This document shows, in pieces, positions 33,589 through 45,962 of a stretch of 64,000 nt of DNA; position 1 is the stretch's first letter, and each line of letters begins with the position of its first letter. The position numbers and the translations under genes are program-made. The DNA is from Rehmannia glutinosa. Lineage: Eukaryota > Streptophyta > Magnoliopsida > Lamiales > Orobanchaceae. The notes beneath the pieces were generated by a model, which was given only the letters and a program-made list of their open reading frames with translations, had not been told where the DNA came from and ran no database searches. The stretch lies in assembly GCA_016081115.2 (NCBI GenBank), contig CM071935.1, positions 21,556,653 to 21,620,652 of the forward strand. Reading direction: 5' to 3'.

Positions 33589-36500
33589 AACATACCCAGT
33601 TATTTTTTTTCCAAAAAACTTTGAATTCACATAACTTTTTCGTTTTAAATCAGTTTTTGCATGTATAATATATCAAATTAATCCTCTTTTTGATATCTAT
33701 AATTAAACACCCATATTGCATATTTAAAAATAAAAAATACAGGTTCGATTTCTTAAAAAAAGTTTGAAAATAAAGAGTAAGAAAATACATAGAAATAAGT
33801 GAAAGAGAGAGAAATAACTCAAATATCAAACAAACATGGTAGAAGGGTATGGATGTCATTTTATACCCAAAAATGGCTAAAAAGATGTGTCTACAAAACA
33901 TGGATATTTTTAATCTTTACATTTTCTAAATGGCTATTTTGTACAATTACCACTTATAAAAATTGTCCTTTTATATTCTACACTTTTAAAGTATTTATTC
34001 TTTCATTTATAACTCTTAAAATATTTTGAATTTTTAAATAATATTATCTTCATATTGAACTAGATTTCGAGAGCTTTCTCACCGTATGTCATAAGCATAT
34101 ATAAGGACTTCACATGAGAAAATTTTAACATTATAAAGTTCAACATAATGTAGAAATTATTTATTATTTAATCATAATAAATTAATTAGAAATTAATTAG
34201 AACATATATGTGAATGTTTTTCTATTGTTTTATTATTTATTTAAAAAATTTGTTTAATTATATTAGAGATGTTCATTATAGCCAATTTATTTTTCAGAAA
34301 CTGAAATATATTTTTTTAATCATAACACTAAGAATACTTTAAATTTCTTATAAAATCAATTTCAAATTTAAATTAGGTTTCAAAATCTTCAACCATATGT
34401 TCTAAACATATACACAAGTAGTTATAGAAGAAACTTTAACTATTAAAATTTGGTATAATGCAAAATTGTGTATCACTTATATTTTTTTAAATTTTCTCAA
34501 TAATTAAATATGTCTATTATAATTTATAATAAAAAGATCAAATTATAATACACATGATAAGAAAAAATAAAATAAAAAAGATTTTATGTGGTTTTGAAGC
34601 TAAATCAAAGGTAGAAAATACATAATTCATATATATGGTCGGAAAATTCTCCATCAATTAGTAATATGCAATTTGAAAATTAATTATTGATGGTTGTTAA
34701 AAAATTAATATTGAAAACAATAGAGTTTCATATTTTGTTTTTATTGCAATTTCATGTTTATGTTATTTTAATTAGCCATATCAGTACAATAAATTGTACA
34801 AATTAAAAAGAATAACATTAACATGACGAAAAAAAGCGAATAAGAACAAAAACAAGTTTGTCGCGGCAAAAAGGTTACCTTTTAAATTTTAACTATATGT
34901 TGACTTTTAGTTAATTTTCTATATATAACATTATAAGTTTTAGTTTCTAATTTATTATTTTTTTCAATATATATTATGATTTCAATCTTTCAATTATTTT
35001 ATATCCTATAAATCTTAGGAACAAGTACAAAAAAGTTCTAAAAGTTTTATAAATAAATTTATTAAAAAAAATTAAAAGACAAACTTAATAAATAAAATCC
35101 GTATGTATTAAATTGACATTTATGATCAAACTTGAATGTCGTTTGAAAATTACACCCTTAAACTTATAAGTTCAAAATATCAATATGGTACATATTTATA
35201 ATAAAAATATATACCTAAATAATTAAATTTTAATAAAATGGTGTGAAAGAGTGAAACATGAGCTAAAATTTGATTAGTCTAAAGGAACATATATGCTATG
35301 CAAAAGAAAAAATAAATAAACTCATTTAATATGTAAAAAATTGACATTTACTGAGAAAGTAATATATTACAAATTATATATTAGTTCAGATACTAACATA
35401 ATATTTATAAAAAAGACTAAGTAAATTAAATAATTACAACAAATTAGAGTGAAAACTAAGCATAAAAATAATTGAAAACTAAATGGTTATACTTGAGATT
35501 AATGAGTTGAGACTAACCTAAATAATTTTGGGTGTTAATCTCATATATACAGATAGTTTAGGATTAAACCAAATGAAATATATTATAAAGATATGAAAGA
35601 ATAAAAAAAATTGTTAAATATGGGTCACAGCTGGGAATTTTCGGTGTTGCAAAAATCGGCCTAAGCGGAAAAAATGGCCAAAAATGGTAAAAATTAAAAA
35701 AACAAACGAGAAAAAGAATACTATTTTTAGCTCCTAGCGAATTCTACAACATTGGAAATTCTAAAGAAAAATTAAATGACTTATATGTGTAGACATTTTC
35801 GATAAAATCTCAATTCATTTTAAAAGCACACATTTAGGACTTATAAAGATTCAAGCACAAATATAATTATTAAAAAAATCGGTACAAATTATTCTTATTT
35901 TTATAAAGTCAAATATTATTAAAAAGTTGAAACAAGAATAAGAAGGGGAAAATCACTGTATGTATATGAAATTGTAAAAACATTTATAAACTAAACTAAA
36001 CTTATTTAATATGAAATATTTTGATATTTATGTCAAAGATTAATATTTCTTAAATTATATGTTAATTTAGGCACCAATATAATATTCAAAATATTATTTA
36101 AATATCAAATTTATTGTGTTAAACTATATATAATAATAAATTGGAGTGAAATGACCATGTTTAGTGTCAAGTAATATGAATTCTTCTCGGTATAAGGAGT
36201 CAGAAGTGAATAGTTAAGGGAGGTTTTAACACTTGATATCTAAATTTTCGCAACTATATTTTCTTATTTGTTCAAAAATTCAATCAAAATTTTAAATAAA
36301 GATTAAAGTATTGTTATACCATTGTCTCAATAAAGGCACTAAAAATTAGATTGATAATTATATTTTACAATAAATAATATGATTTTGTAAACGAGATTAA
36401 ATGAGGTCAATTTTAAATTACAGTCCCATCAAACAAATATAGATTAGTTTCAGTATATTAAGAATACTTGCAATTTTCATAAATATACGGCTCACAAATT

Positions 36501-36816
36501 TTACAACTAAGTAAATTTTAATATAACCAAAACAGCCAAATTCAATTGCGAAGTACAAACTCTAATACAATAACGCACCGTTCTAAAACTCTATGCAATT
36601 TAAAAAACTATATTAATTTTTAGTTTATTATATAACTTTTAAAAATTTAAGTGTTTTCAAGAAGAAATTCAAACATAAAAGTTAATTAGTATTATATTTA
36701 ATTATTGAAGATTGACACATGAAAATTGTTCTTATCATGATATTTTTTGTCTTTAATTTTATTATTTATTAAGTGAAGATATTTTGTGTGCAATTGAATA
36801 GAGTTTCAAAACTCAT
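33589..36816. other. Very AT-rich DNA without recognisable genes
   Basis: More than 3 kb of roughly 75-80% A+T sequence with no long open frames on either strand. It forms the left flank into which Sire-2 inserted; the right flank continues at 45220. It may be an old degraded transposon, but I could not find ends. Confidence 0.5.
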
Positions 36817-36821
36817 ATTTC

Positions 36822-38061
36822 TGTTAGATAAATGTTTTTATCATGATTTTGATGATTATGTTCGATTTTGTTCAAATATGTTTTTAAACCAAAACTATGT
36901 CCCTAAATGTTGTCTAAATACTTCCGGTTAACTTAAAATATTTTTACTATTTTTCGGAGTATTTCTAGAAGTTTATTTTCAATAAAACATTGAACAACAC
37001 ATTTGTTTCAGGCTCGACCGGTCGCCCTATAGGACAACCCGTACCTGAGTTGAGTCGAGAAACTTGAGAAAATGGGACGTAAGAAAAACAGGCGAGGCGG
37101 CGGTCGACCGGTCGACCGGGCGATTGCACGCAAGTTGGATTTTTGTTCCGGACTTCTCTGTTTCGTAAAATCGTCGAGCGGCAACCGGTCACAACTAAGA
37201 AGCATCGGTCGCACCCCCTTCGACCGGTCCCCCGTAAAAATTCGTAGAATTCAATTCCAATCTTATCTCTCGCACGACCGGTCGAACCCCATGTTTATCA
37301 AAGAAACTATCCGTTGCGTTTTGGACAACTTTTCCCTATTTTGTGGGATTGATTTCTAACACTATATTGATCATTTTAAATGGTTTCTTTTGCAGCAAAT
37401 CACTCCCCAAGGAGGAGCCAATGTCCGGAAATGAAAGCCAAGTCCTCTCCTATAAATAGAGGCTTCATTCAAGCAACAAGATACAACACACAATATACAA
37501 GCAAAGAGCAATTGAGCAAACACTTTCATATATCTTGTTGTATTAGCCTAAGCACTTTCACTTGCACTTATTTGAGGTTTAGGCTTTCAATTATTGATTA
37601 CACTTGTACTCATATTGTATCAATCATTATTGAGTTGTAATCTTGATTTTGGTCATCATTCAACACAAGACATCCTTGTGAGTATTCTTGTGGTAAGAAT
37701 ACACTTGGGTGATCTAGGTGATAGGTGTTTGAAGGTTGTGGTAATCTTCAAAGGTGTTGTAAGAGGGTTGTGGTAATCCTCAAGGTGGTGAAAGAGGGTT
37801 GTGGTAATCCTCAAGGTGTTGTATTAATTTTTGGTAAATTAATAAAATCTTTTTTTCTTTTAAAATCCATCCCGGAGATACTGGGGTGGTAGAGGATTAG
37901 GCCCTAGGTGGGTTGAATCTCTTTAAATCAACGAGTGTTGTTTATTTTCCACATTTACATTCTTGTTATCTACTCGTTGTTTCAAAAAGAGGGTGATTTG
38001 CGAAAAATCGGCATAATCTATTCACCCCCCCTCTAGATTATTGTAGCCACTTGGACTTACA
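36822..38061 (+). repeat. 5' LTR of Sire-2
   Basis: 1,240 bp, TGTTAGATAAATG ... TTGGACTTACA. TATAAATA lies at 37451-37458, marking the likely promoter and start of R about 25-30 bp later. A block rich in CGACCGGTCG palindromes lies at 37013-37290. It is 38 bp shorter than the 3' LTR, and nearly all of the difference is in that block. Confidence 0.92.
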
Positions 38062-38063
38062 AG

Positions 38064-38076
38064 TGGTATCAAAGCC
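38064..38076 (+). other. Primer-binding site of Sire-2
   Basis: 'tggtatcaaagcc' two bases after the LTR. It is close to the initiator tRNA-Met complementary site of plant copia elements. Confidence 0.85.
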
Positions 38077-38118
38077 AAACTCTTTGGCTAGCTCGTTCCG
38101 AGTAAAGAGGAAAGATCC

Positions 38119-39727
38119 ATGGCTACAAATGATGCCCATCTCACCACCGGCGCTTCCACAAATAAGCCACCACTATTCGACGCCAACAACTACGCATTTT
38201 GGAAAGACCGTATGGAGTGCTTCCTACAAGGGTGCGGGTTCGACATTTGGAATGTGGTCATTGAAGGAGTTGATCAACCAACAAAGAAATCGGAAGATGG
38301 CACTTTGACTCCTAAACCTTTCAAGGATTTTGATGAAAACGATAAAAAGGCTTTCTCTCTAAACGGTAAGGCTTTAAATATTTTGCATTGTTCTCTTACC
38401 GCCACCGAGTACAATCGCATAAGAGGCATAAGGTCGGCACATGAGGTTTGGGAAAAATTGGAGACAATCTATGAAGGGACTAAGAAAGTCAAGCAAGCAA
38501 GAAAGACCATGCTTGTTAAAGACTTCGAAAACTTTAACATGTATGATGGCGAAAGCATCTCCAAGATGGTGGAAAGGCTTGACAATATTGTCAATCCTCT
38601 TGTGGCCCTCGGCAAGGCCATCTCCGAAGAAGACAAGGTGACCAAGGTATTGAATGCACTTCCCGGGTCATGGTCCGAAAAAGTAACGGCAATCACGGAG
38701 GCACAAAATCTTGAGACACTCAAGTTTGATGAACTTATTGGAAATCTACTCATATATGAAGTCTATCTCAAGGAGAGGAAAAAGTCCAAACCATCCACAA
38801 ATCAATCGGGTATGCAAATTATTTCTAAAGGTCTTGCTTCTTCTTCTAATAATGCATACTATCATAATGATGATGATGATGATGAGGAGACGGCCGCACT
38901 TGTTCGAAAATTTGCAAAATTTGTGAATAAAAATAAAGCAAGAAAACCAAGAGATAATGCTTGCTTCAAATGCGGAAAACCCGGGCACTTCATTGCCGTG
39001 CAAGCTCGATGAAGAGGAGCAAAAGAAAAGGAAGCCATTCACAAAAAAGAAGGCTCTAAATGCGGAAGTCAAAACATGGGATGAACTACTCGAAACAACC
39101 GATGAGGAAGGAGAAACCGAACACGGTCTCATGGCTATAGACGATGAAAACAATGAGGTACACTCAAACTCTTCTACTTCCTCCATAGTTGATGACTTGC
39201 AATGTGATTTTGATGAATTGCAAATTGAGTTTCAAAATTTAATCGTTAAATACAAAAACTTGAAAAAGGAGCATAAGGAGATTAAAGTTGAAAAAGAAAA
39301 ATTATTTACCTCTTATGAATCTCTAGACAAAGCTCATGCTCTTACTCTTACTAGAATTCATTCTCTTGAAACCGAAAAGGAATTGCTCACAAAAGAGATT
39401 GAATGTTTGAAAAATGATATGCATCGTTTCAACATAAGTACGGATAAAGTTACAAAAATTTTAGATGCACAAAGAGGTGAGCATTCCAAATCGGGACTTG
39501 GTTATAAGCCATTTCAAAGTGTTTTTAAGAAAAATAACCAAAGTCCGACTTTTGTACGTCCTAATAATTATAATACTCCTACGTGTTTTTATTGTGGCAA
39601 AGTTGGACATTATGCTAATAATTGCAAATTGAGAAATAGCTCAAGACATGTTTGGAGACCCAAAGGTCTCAAGACTAACCCCATGGACCCCAAAATTATA
39701 GGGTACCTAAAAGAAATTCTTTTGTAG
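38119..39727 (+). pseudogene. Sire-2 gag, one frameshift
   Basis: ATG at 38119 (MATNDAHLTTGAS). The N-terminal DUF4219/UBN2-type capsid region runs about 260 codons with WKDRMECFLQ and YEGTKKVKQARKTMLVKDFE. A first CCHC knuckle, CFKCGKPGHF, lies near 38964-38993. There a one-base shift moves the frame from 38119-39012 to 38957-39727. The second part has the acidic TWDELLETTDEEGETEHGLM segment, a long coiled coil (about 39190-39440) and a second knuckle, CFYCGKVGHYANNC, near 39583-39624. The shift falls exactly at the knuckle end, so it may be a sequencing error. Gag forms the particle shell and binds element RNA. Confidence 0.85.
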
Positions 39728-39730
39728 GTA

Positions 39731-41161
39731 ATAGGGGCTATAACCACAATGGAAGATTCAAAATGGCTCGTGGACAGCGGATGTTCACGCCATATGACCG
39801 GGAGGAGAGAACTTTTTACCAACATCAAACTCCAAGAAGAGGGTATGGTCATGTTCGGCAATGGCAAAGGAAAGATTCTTGGAAATGGAGAAATTGGTAA
39901 CTCTTCTTTCTCTCTTAGTAATGTTCTATTAGTTGAAGGGCTTAAGTTTAATTTGATAAGTGTTAGCCAACTTTGTAATTCAAAATATGATGTTTCCTTT
40001 AATAAAGAAAAATGCCTTATACTTAAAAATGGTGAAATTATTTGTGAAGCAAATAGAAAAGGCAATCTTTACAAAATTTGTACAAGTGATTTGGTTAGTC
40101 AAAATGTTTCTTGTTTAGTCGCCAATAATGATTTAACTAGTTTATGGAATAGGCGACTTGGACATGTTGGATACAAGAATTTGAAAAATATTTACAAAAA
40201 CCAACATGTGAAAGGACTACCCAAATTAAATTTTGAAAATCTTGGCTTATGTGACACTTGTCAAAAGAACAAATTAGTTAAAAGTAGTTTTAAGCCCAAA
40301 AATGAAATTTCCACAACCAAACCTCTACAAATGCTTCACCTTGATTTGTACGGGGACATTGGTACGGCTAGTCTAAGTGGAAAACATTACACTTTTGTTA
40401 TAGTCGATGACTTTTCGAGATATACTTGGGCTCTTTTTCTTACCAATAAAAACGATGCCGTTAATGAGTTTGTTAAGTTGTGTAGACTTATTGAGAATGA
40501 AAAAGAAGATACTATCAAGTCTATTCAAGCGATCGAGGTGGAGAATTTGACGGTGAATTTAGAGTATTTTGTGAAACCAAAGGATATGCTCATAATTTCT
40601 CGGCTCCAAGGACACCTCAACAAAATGGAGTAGCCGAACGGAAAAATCGGACATTACAAGAAATGAGTCGGTCCATGCTCAATGAATTTTCACTTCCAAA
40701 GTATTTTTGGGCGAAGCCGTAAGTACCGCTTGCTATGTCATTAATCGAGTTTATATTCGTCTAAAATGAATAAAACTCCATATGAGCTTTGGAAAGGTAG
40801 AACTCCAAATATTAGTTATTTCAAGATATTTGGTTGTAAATGCTTTATTTTGAATACCAAGGATCAATTGGACAAACTTGATCCTAAGGCCGATGAAGGG
40901 ATATTTATGGGATATTCAACAAAAAGCAAAGCATATCGGGTTTACAATAAGACTAGTGGAGTTGTTGAAGAATCCATCCATGTTAAATTCAATGAAGCTT
41001 CGGGAGTTGAAAGAATTCCTAATGATGAAAGTGATGAGGAGGATATTATTGAACAAATTGTTCAAATTGATGATCAACCGTCTACATCAAACGATCAACC
41101 GTCCACTTCAAATGGTCCTCAAGAAGATAGAGGTGATATCTCGGATCTTCCGTTGCATTGA
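39731..41161 (+). pseudogene. Sire-2 protease and integrase, frameshifted
   Basis: The open piece 39749-40633 has the protease active site VDSGCSRHMTG near its start, the pre-integrase HHCC region (LWNRRLGHVGYKNL ... GLCDTCQKNK) and the integrase start LHLDLYGDIG ... FVIVDDFSRYTWALF. After 40520 the frame shifts; another frame carries the second catalytic Asp (SDRGGEF-like) and the Glu after PQQNGVAER. 40766-41161 is the integrase C-terminal part, with YELWKGRTPNISYFKIFGCK and FMGYSTKSKAYRV. All catalytic residues can be found, but in three frames. Confidence 0.85.
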
Positions 41162-41261
41162 AATTTAAGGAGATCACCCAAAAGATCTTATTATTGGTGA
41201 TCCCCTTGACAAAGTGATGACTCGGAGAAAATTTGCCGAGAAAGCTCTTATTTCTCAAAAA

Positions 41262-42778
41262 GAGCCTAAAAATGCTAAAAAGCTATTGAGGATGAGGATT
41301 GGTTTCTAGAGATGCAAGAGGAGTTGAATCAATTTGAAAGAAATGATGTATGGGAATTGGTACCTTGTCCTCCTTCTCAAACCATTATTGGCACAAAATG
41401 GGTTTTAGGAACAAACTTGATGATCAAGGCAACATTGTTCGAAATAAGGCAAGGTTAGTAGCTCAAGGGTATTGTCAAGAAGAAGGTATTGACTATGATG
41501 AAACTTTTGCACCGTAGCACGTTTAGAAGCTATTCGTATTTTGCTTGCCTATTCTTGCTTTAAAAATTTTAAACTTTACCAAATGGATGTTAAATCCGCC
41601 TTCTTAAATGGTATTATTCAAGAAGAAGTCTATGTAAAACAACCTCCGGGGTTTGAAAATTTTTCTAGGCCCAATGATGTTTATAAACTTAAAAGGCCTT
41701 GTATGGTTTAAAACAAGCACCCGTGCATGGTATGATAGACTTAGTTCTTTTCTTTTACAAAATGGTTTTATAAGAGGTAAAGTTGATACAACTCTATTTG
41801 TTTTTGAAAAAGGGCAAGATTGTTTACTTGTGCAAATATATGTTGATGATATTATCTTTGGTGCTACTAATGATTCTTTATGCAAGAAATTTTCTAAGTT
41901 AATGCAAGGAGAATTCGAGATGAGTATGATGGGGAGCTTAACTTCTTTCTTGGACTTCAAATTAAGCAATGTCAAGAAGGTATTTATATTTCGCAATCAA
42001 AGTATACAAAAGAACTTTTGAAAAAGTTCGGCATTGAAGAAGGAAGAACCGTCTCTACTCCTATGGCAACAAATGTCAAAATTGACAAAGATGAGAAAGG
42101 CAAGTCCGTGGATGAATCAAAGTATCGAGGTATGATTGGTAGTTTACTTTATTTAATCGCTAGTAGACCGGACATTCTTCATGCCGTATGCCTATGTGCT
42201 CGTTTTCAAAGCAATCCCAAGGAATCTCACATGAGTGCCGTTAAAAGGATTTTTCGATATTTGAAAGGCACCATTCAATATGGTTTATTTTATCCAAAGA
42301 ATGAAAATTTTTCTCTTAAAGGTTATAGTGATTCGAACTATGCGGGAAATATTGATGATCGGAAAAGTACTTCCGGATCATGTCAATTTTAGGCGATTGC
42401 CTAGTTTCTTGGTTTTCAAAGAGGCAAAAACGTGTTTCTCTTTCAACGGCGGCCGAATATATTTCCGCCGCATTTTGTTGTACTCAACTTCTTTGGATGA
42501 AACAAACCTTAGCGGATTACAAATGCTCTTTTGAAAATGTACCTATCTTTTGTGATAATATATCCGCTATAAATATTGCTCAAAACCCGGTTCATCATAA
42601 CCGTACTAAACATATTGAGATTCGACATCATTTTCTAAGGGATTGTGTTTCAAAACGTAAAATTGAGATATCCTTTGTACCATCTCAAGATCAATTAGCG
42701 GATATTTTCACAAAACCGCTATCTTCCGAGACTTTTTCATCAATACGAGCTCGGTTAGGCATAATGCATATTGAATGA
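41262..42778 (+). pseudogene. Sire-2 reverse transcriptase and RNase H, frameshifted
   Basis: RT motifs in order: WELVPCPPSQTIIGTKWV (about 41350-41405), MDVKSAFLNGIIQEEVYVKQPPGF (41584-41650), LKQAP near 41712 and the catalytic YVDDIIFG (about 41839-41862). RNase H region: KYRGMIGSLLYLIASRPD (42122 on), YSDSNYAG, then in the next frame SRQ-like KRQKRVSLSTAAEYISAA and the typical end DQLADIFTKPL (about 42690-42722). The breaks at about 41405, 41510, 41695, 41940, 42010 and 42390 are small indels. The protein order is correct, so the copy decayed, or was mis-sequenced, in place. Confidence 0.88.
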
Positions 42779-43936
42779 AGCTTACGTTTGCATTTTGCAC
42801 GTTTTTAAAACTTAGGGGCGAAAAATCGGATTTTTGGTTGAAAATTCGGATTTTGAAAAAAGCGACAAAACGGTTTGAAGGAGTTGAGGGCAACCGGTCG
42901 CCCTCAACCTCGACCGGTCGCCCTAAGCTATATCTTGGCTTTTAAACGTTCTGTCTTCAGCATTCTTCATTTTAACAAATATTTGGCCATTCTTCGTCCC
43001 CTTTGCCAAATTCACTCAAATTTCATTCAAAAATGATTTTCATGCATATTTTACACAACATGGACATTATATAGCATGATCATCATCATTATGGATCACT
43101 ATTTCCGATCAAATGGTAAGAATTTTGCTTCTTTTACTCAATTGGGTGGAACCCTTGAGTTTTCGAGTTTCTTGAAATTTTTTGATGTAATTTTCGTATG
43201 ATCATGATGAGCTTGGTTGTTGTGTTGTTATGTATGATGATTGACTTGAATTGATGTTGAAAATTTTTGGCTTGAACCATTTACAAAGGTTATATTCAAC
43301 CTCTTCTATTTTTAACGCACACAAGGTGTTCGATGATATGTCGCAATGAAAATCTTAACTTATACATGATTCTCTTGCTTTCAAAAGTTTTCTATACTTA
43401 TTGAGATCATGTTTTGACAAATAATACAAGCGTATGAACTCTTCATATTACATTTCTCCCATTTTCCTTGAACTATTATGCTTTCATTGCTCAACGGTTA
43501 ATAAAACCGTCCCTTTGGCGCACTTTGATATTATTGTATGGTGTTTTCACCATTCTAACGTTCTTTTTGATGATTCCAAAGGGGGAGAAACAGGATATTA
43601 GCTCGTTAGCTCAAGAAAAGCTAATAAAAGCTCGCAATAAGTATTGTGGACTCTTATACCTAGTCCATGGCTTGAATTTTTGGACTCGGATGAAATTGTT
43701 TATAAGCTTTGTGACAGAGGGAGCTCCTTAGCGCATGATGCACTCTATATATACTTGTTATAGCTTGTGCTTCTTACTTATAATAATCGTTTGTTGATAT
43801 GCTCATAAATAGGGGGAGCTTTGTATGAAATACTTCTAACGGATAGTTTACTCGTAAAACCGAAAATTTTATTTGTTTTTTAAAAATCATCCTCAAGAAA
43901 ATTGTTTTGGTTTGTAATCATCAAAAAGGGGGAGTT
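42779..43936 (+). other. Non-coding 3' stretch of Sire-2 with three polypurine tracts
   Basis: Purine tracts 'ccaaagggggagaaa' (about 43575-43589), 'aaatagggggagct' (about 43807-43820) and the LTR-proximal 'aaaaagggggagtt' (43923-43936) are spaced over 350 bp. Multiple PPTs are a Sirevirus signature. Two CGACCGGTCG-type palindromes occur at 42891-42925. The frame 43468-43731 crosses the first tract, has no recognisable domain and is not called as a gene. Confidence 0.75.
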
Positions 43937-45214
43937 TGTTAGATAAATGTTTTTATCATGATTTTGATGATTATGTTCGATTTTGTTCAAATATGTTTTT
44001 AAACCAAAACTATGTCCCTAAATGTTGTCTAAATACTTCCGGTTAACTTCAAATGTTTTTACTATTTTTCGGAGTATTTCTAGAAGTTTATTTTCAATAA
44101 AACATTGGACAACACATTTGTTTCAGCTCGACGGTCGCCCTATAGGGCAACCCGTACTGAGTTGAGTCGAAAGAGAAAAAAATGGGGACGTAAGAAAAAC
44201 AGGGCGGCGACCCGGTCGGCCGAGGTGGGGCGACGGCGGTCGCGGTCGACCGTCGGGCGACCGTGGCGACACTGTACTGCAAGTTGGATTTTGTTCCGAC
44301 TTCTCTGTTTAGTAAAATCGTCAAGCGGCAACCGGTCACGACTAAGGCGACCGTCGCGCACCCCCTTTGACCGGTCCCCCCTGTGTAAAAATTCGCAGAA
44401 TTCAATTCCAATCTTATCTCTGCGCGACGGTCGAACCCCATGTTTATCAAGAAACTATCCGTTGCGTTTTCGGACAACTTTTCCCTATTTTGTGGGATTG
44501 ATTTCTAATGACTATATTGATCATTTTAAATGGTTTCTTTTGCAAAGCAAATCACTCCCCAAGGAGGAGCCAATGTCCGGAAATGAAAGCCAAGTCCTCT
44601 CCTATAAATAGAGGCTTCATTCAAGCAACAAGATACAACACACAATATACAAGCAAAGAGCAATTGAGCAAACACTTTCATATATCTTGTTGTATTAGCC
44701 TAAGCACTTTCACTTGCACTTATTTGAGGTTTAGGCTTTCAATTCTTGATTACACTTGTACTCATATTGTATCAATCATTATTGAGTTGTAATCTTGATT
44801 TTGGTCATCATTCAACACAAGACATCCTTGTGAGTATTCTTGTGGTAAGAATACACTTGGGTGATCTAGGTGATAGGTGTTTGAAGGTTGTGGTAATCTT
44901 CAAAGGTGTTGTAAGAGGGTTGTGGTAATCCTCAAGGTGGTGAAAGAGGGTTGTGGTAATCCTCAAGGTGTTGTATTAATTTTTGGTAAATTAATAAAAT
45001 CTTTTTTTCTTTTAAAATCCATCCCGGAGATACTGGGGTGGTAGAGGATTAGGCCCTAGGTGGGTTGAACCTCTTTAAATCAACGAGTGTTGTTTATTTT
45101 CCACATTTACATTCTTGTTATCTACTCGTTGTTTCAAAAAGAGGGTGATTTGCGAAAAATCGGCATAATCTATTCATCCCCCCCTCTAGATTATTGTAGC
45201 CACTTGGATTTACA
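43937..45214 (+). repeat. 3' LTR of Sire-2
   Basis: 1,278 bp, same ends as the 5' LTR apart from a C/T change near the terminus (TTGGATTTACA). TATAAATA at 44603-44610. The palindrome-rich block (44127-44435) differs from the 5' copy by many small gains and losses, while the flanks are almost identical. Confidence 0.92.
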
Positions 45215-45219
45215 ATTTC

Positions 45220-45960
45220 TACTTATCATTTTTTCATAGTTTTATTAATACCTGACTCTCGATGAAAATAATGGATTAATTGTTTTATATTAGGTTAAGA
45301 TTTATTATTTTTAAGACACTAGAAATAGGAGGACTACAAAGATTAAGTTTAAGTGTTAATGATAAAATTTTGACTTTCTTACTAGAATTCAAATAATATA
45401 TGATTTTTTTCATATTTATTATATTATATATTTTTTACATTTCTTTAATCGAAGAACTGAGATAGAATCAAAGAAGTAAGCACGTGAAGTATAAGAGTTT
45501 GATTAACCTTTGTTTTATTTTATTTTAATTGAATAACAATAATAAATAAAATGATGATATTATGATGAATTTGGGTAATAAAATTTAGTTAATTAATTTT
45601 TATTAATGCGATTACTTGCATGTGATATATTAATCATTAGCTTACGGTTTATAAGCTAAACTATTTGTCTGGTTATGTAAAATGCATCCAATGCTAAAAG
45701 AATTAGAAAATCATGTAAGAGAAAATACTTTTATAGCCATAAAAATGAAATAAAAGACCGATGAATGTGATTGTAAGCTAATATAAAACTTATTTCGTTG
45801 TTATACCGATTGTAAAAATTTTGTGGGACTGAGTTCTTTAAAATGATTATTTAACAATTCACATCGATCTATAATTAAAGTAAAGAAAAATATATATTAA
45901 ATACTGTATAATATTTAAATTTAATTATTTTTTCTTTCTAATCACTTTTTAATATTCTAA
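45220..45960. other. AT-rich flank of Sire-2, nothing recognised
   Basis: Continues the AT-rich DNA that lies left of Sire-2. It ends where gag of Sire-1 begins to be readable (near 45990). No ORFs or repeat ends found. Confidence 0.45.
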
Positions 45961-45962
45961 TA

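Larger units (their letters stand above)
36822..45214 (+). mobile_element. Sire-2: complete young Sirevirus-like copia element
   Basis: 8,393 bp with an exact target duplication ATTTC at 36817-36821 and 45215-45219. Order: 5' LTR, primer-binding site, gag with two zinc knuckles and a coiled coil, protease, integrase, reverse transcriptase, RNase H, a 1.15-kb non-coding stretch with three polypurine tracts, 3' LTR. This is the Ty1/copia domain order. The LTRs differ at only a few positions over their last about 590 bp, so insertion was recent. Yet the coding part has many single-base frameshifts. It is nested within Sire-1. Confidence 0.93.

Noticed and set aside
37380..37776. Frames within the Sire-2 LTRs (also at 44508-44928 and 21718-22594)
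   Set aside because: The same frames recur in all three LTR copies and are LTR sequence, mostly downstream of the TATA box, without domains.
38469..39186. Minus-strand frames opposite Sire-2 gag
   Set aside because: Antisense shadows of gag.
43468..43731. 87-residue frame before the Sire-2 3' LTR as an env-like gene
   Set aside because: It overlaps a polypurine tract and has no recognisable domain.
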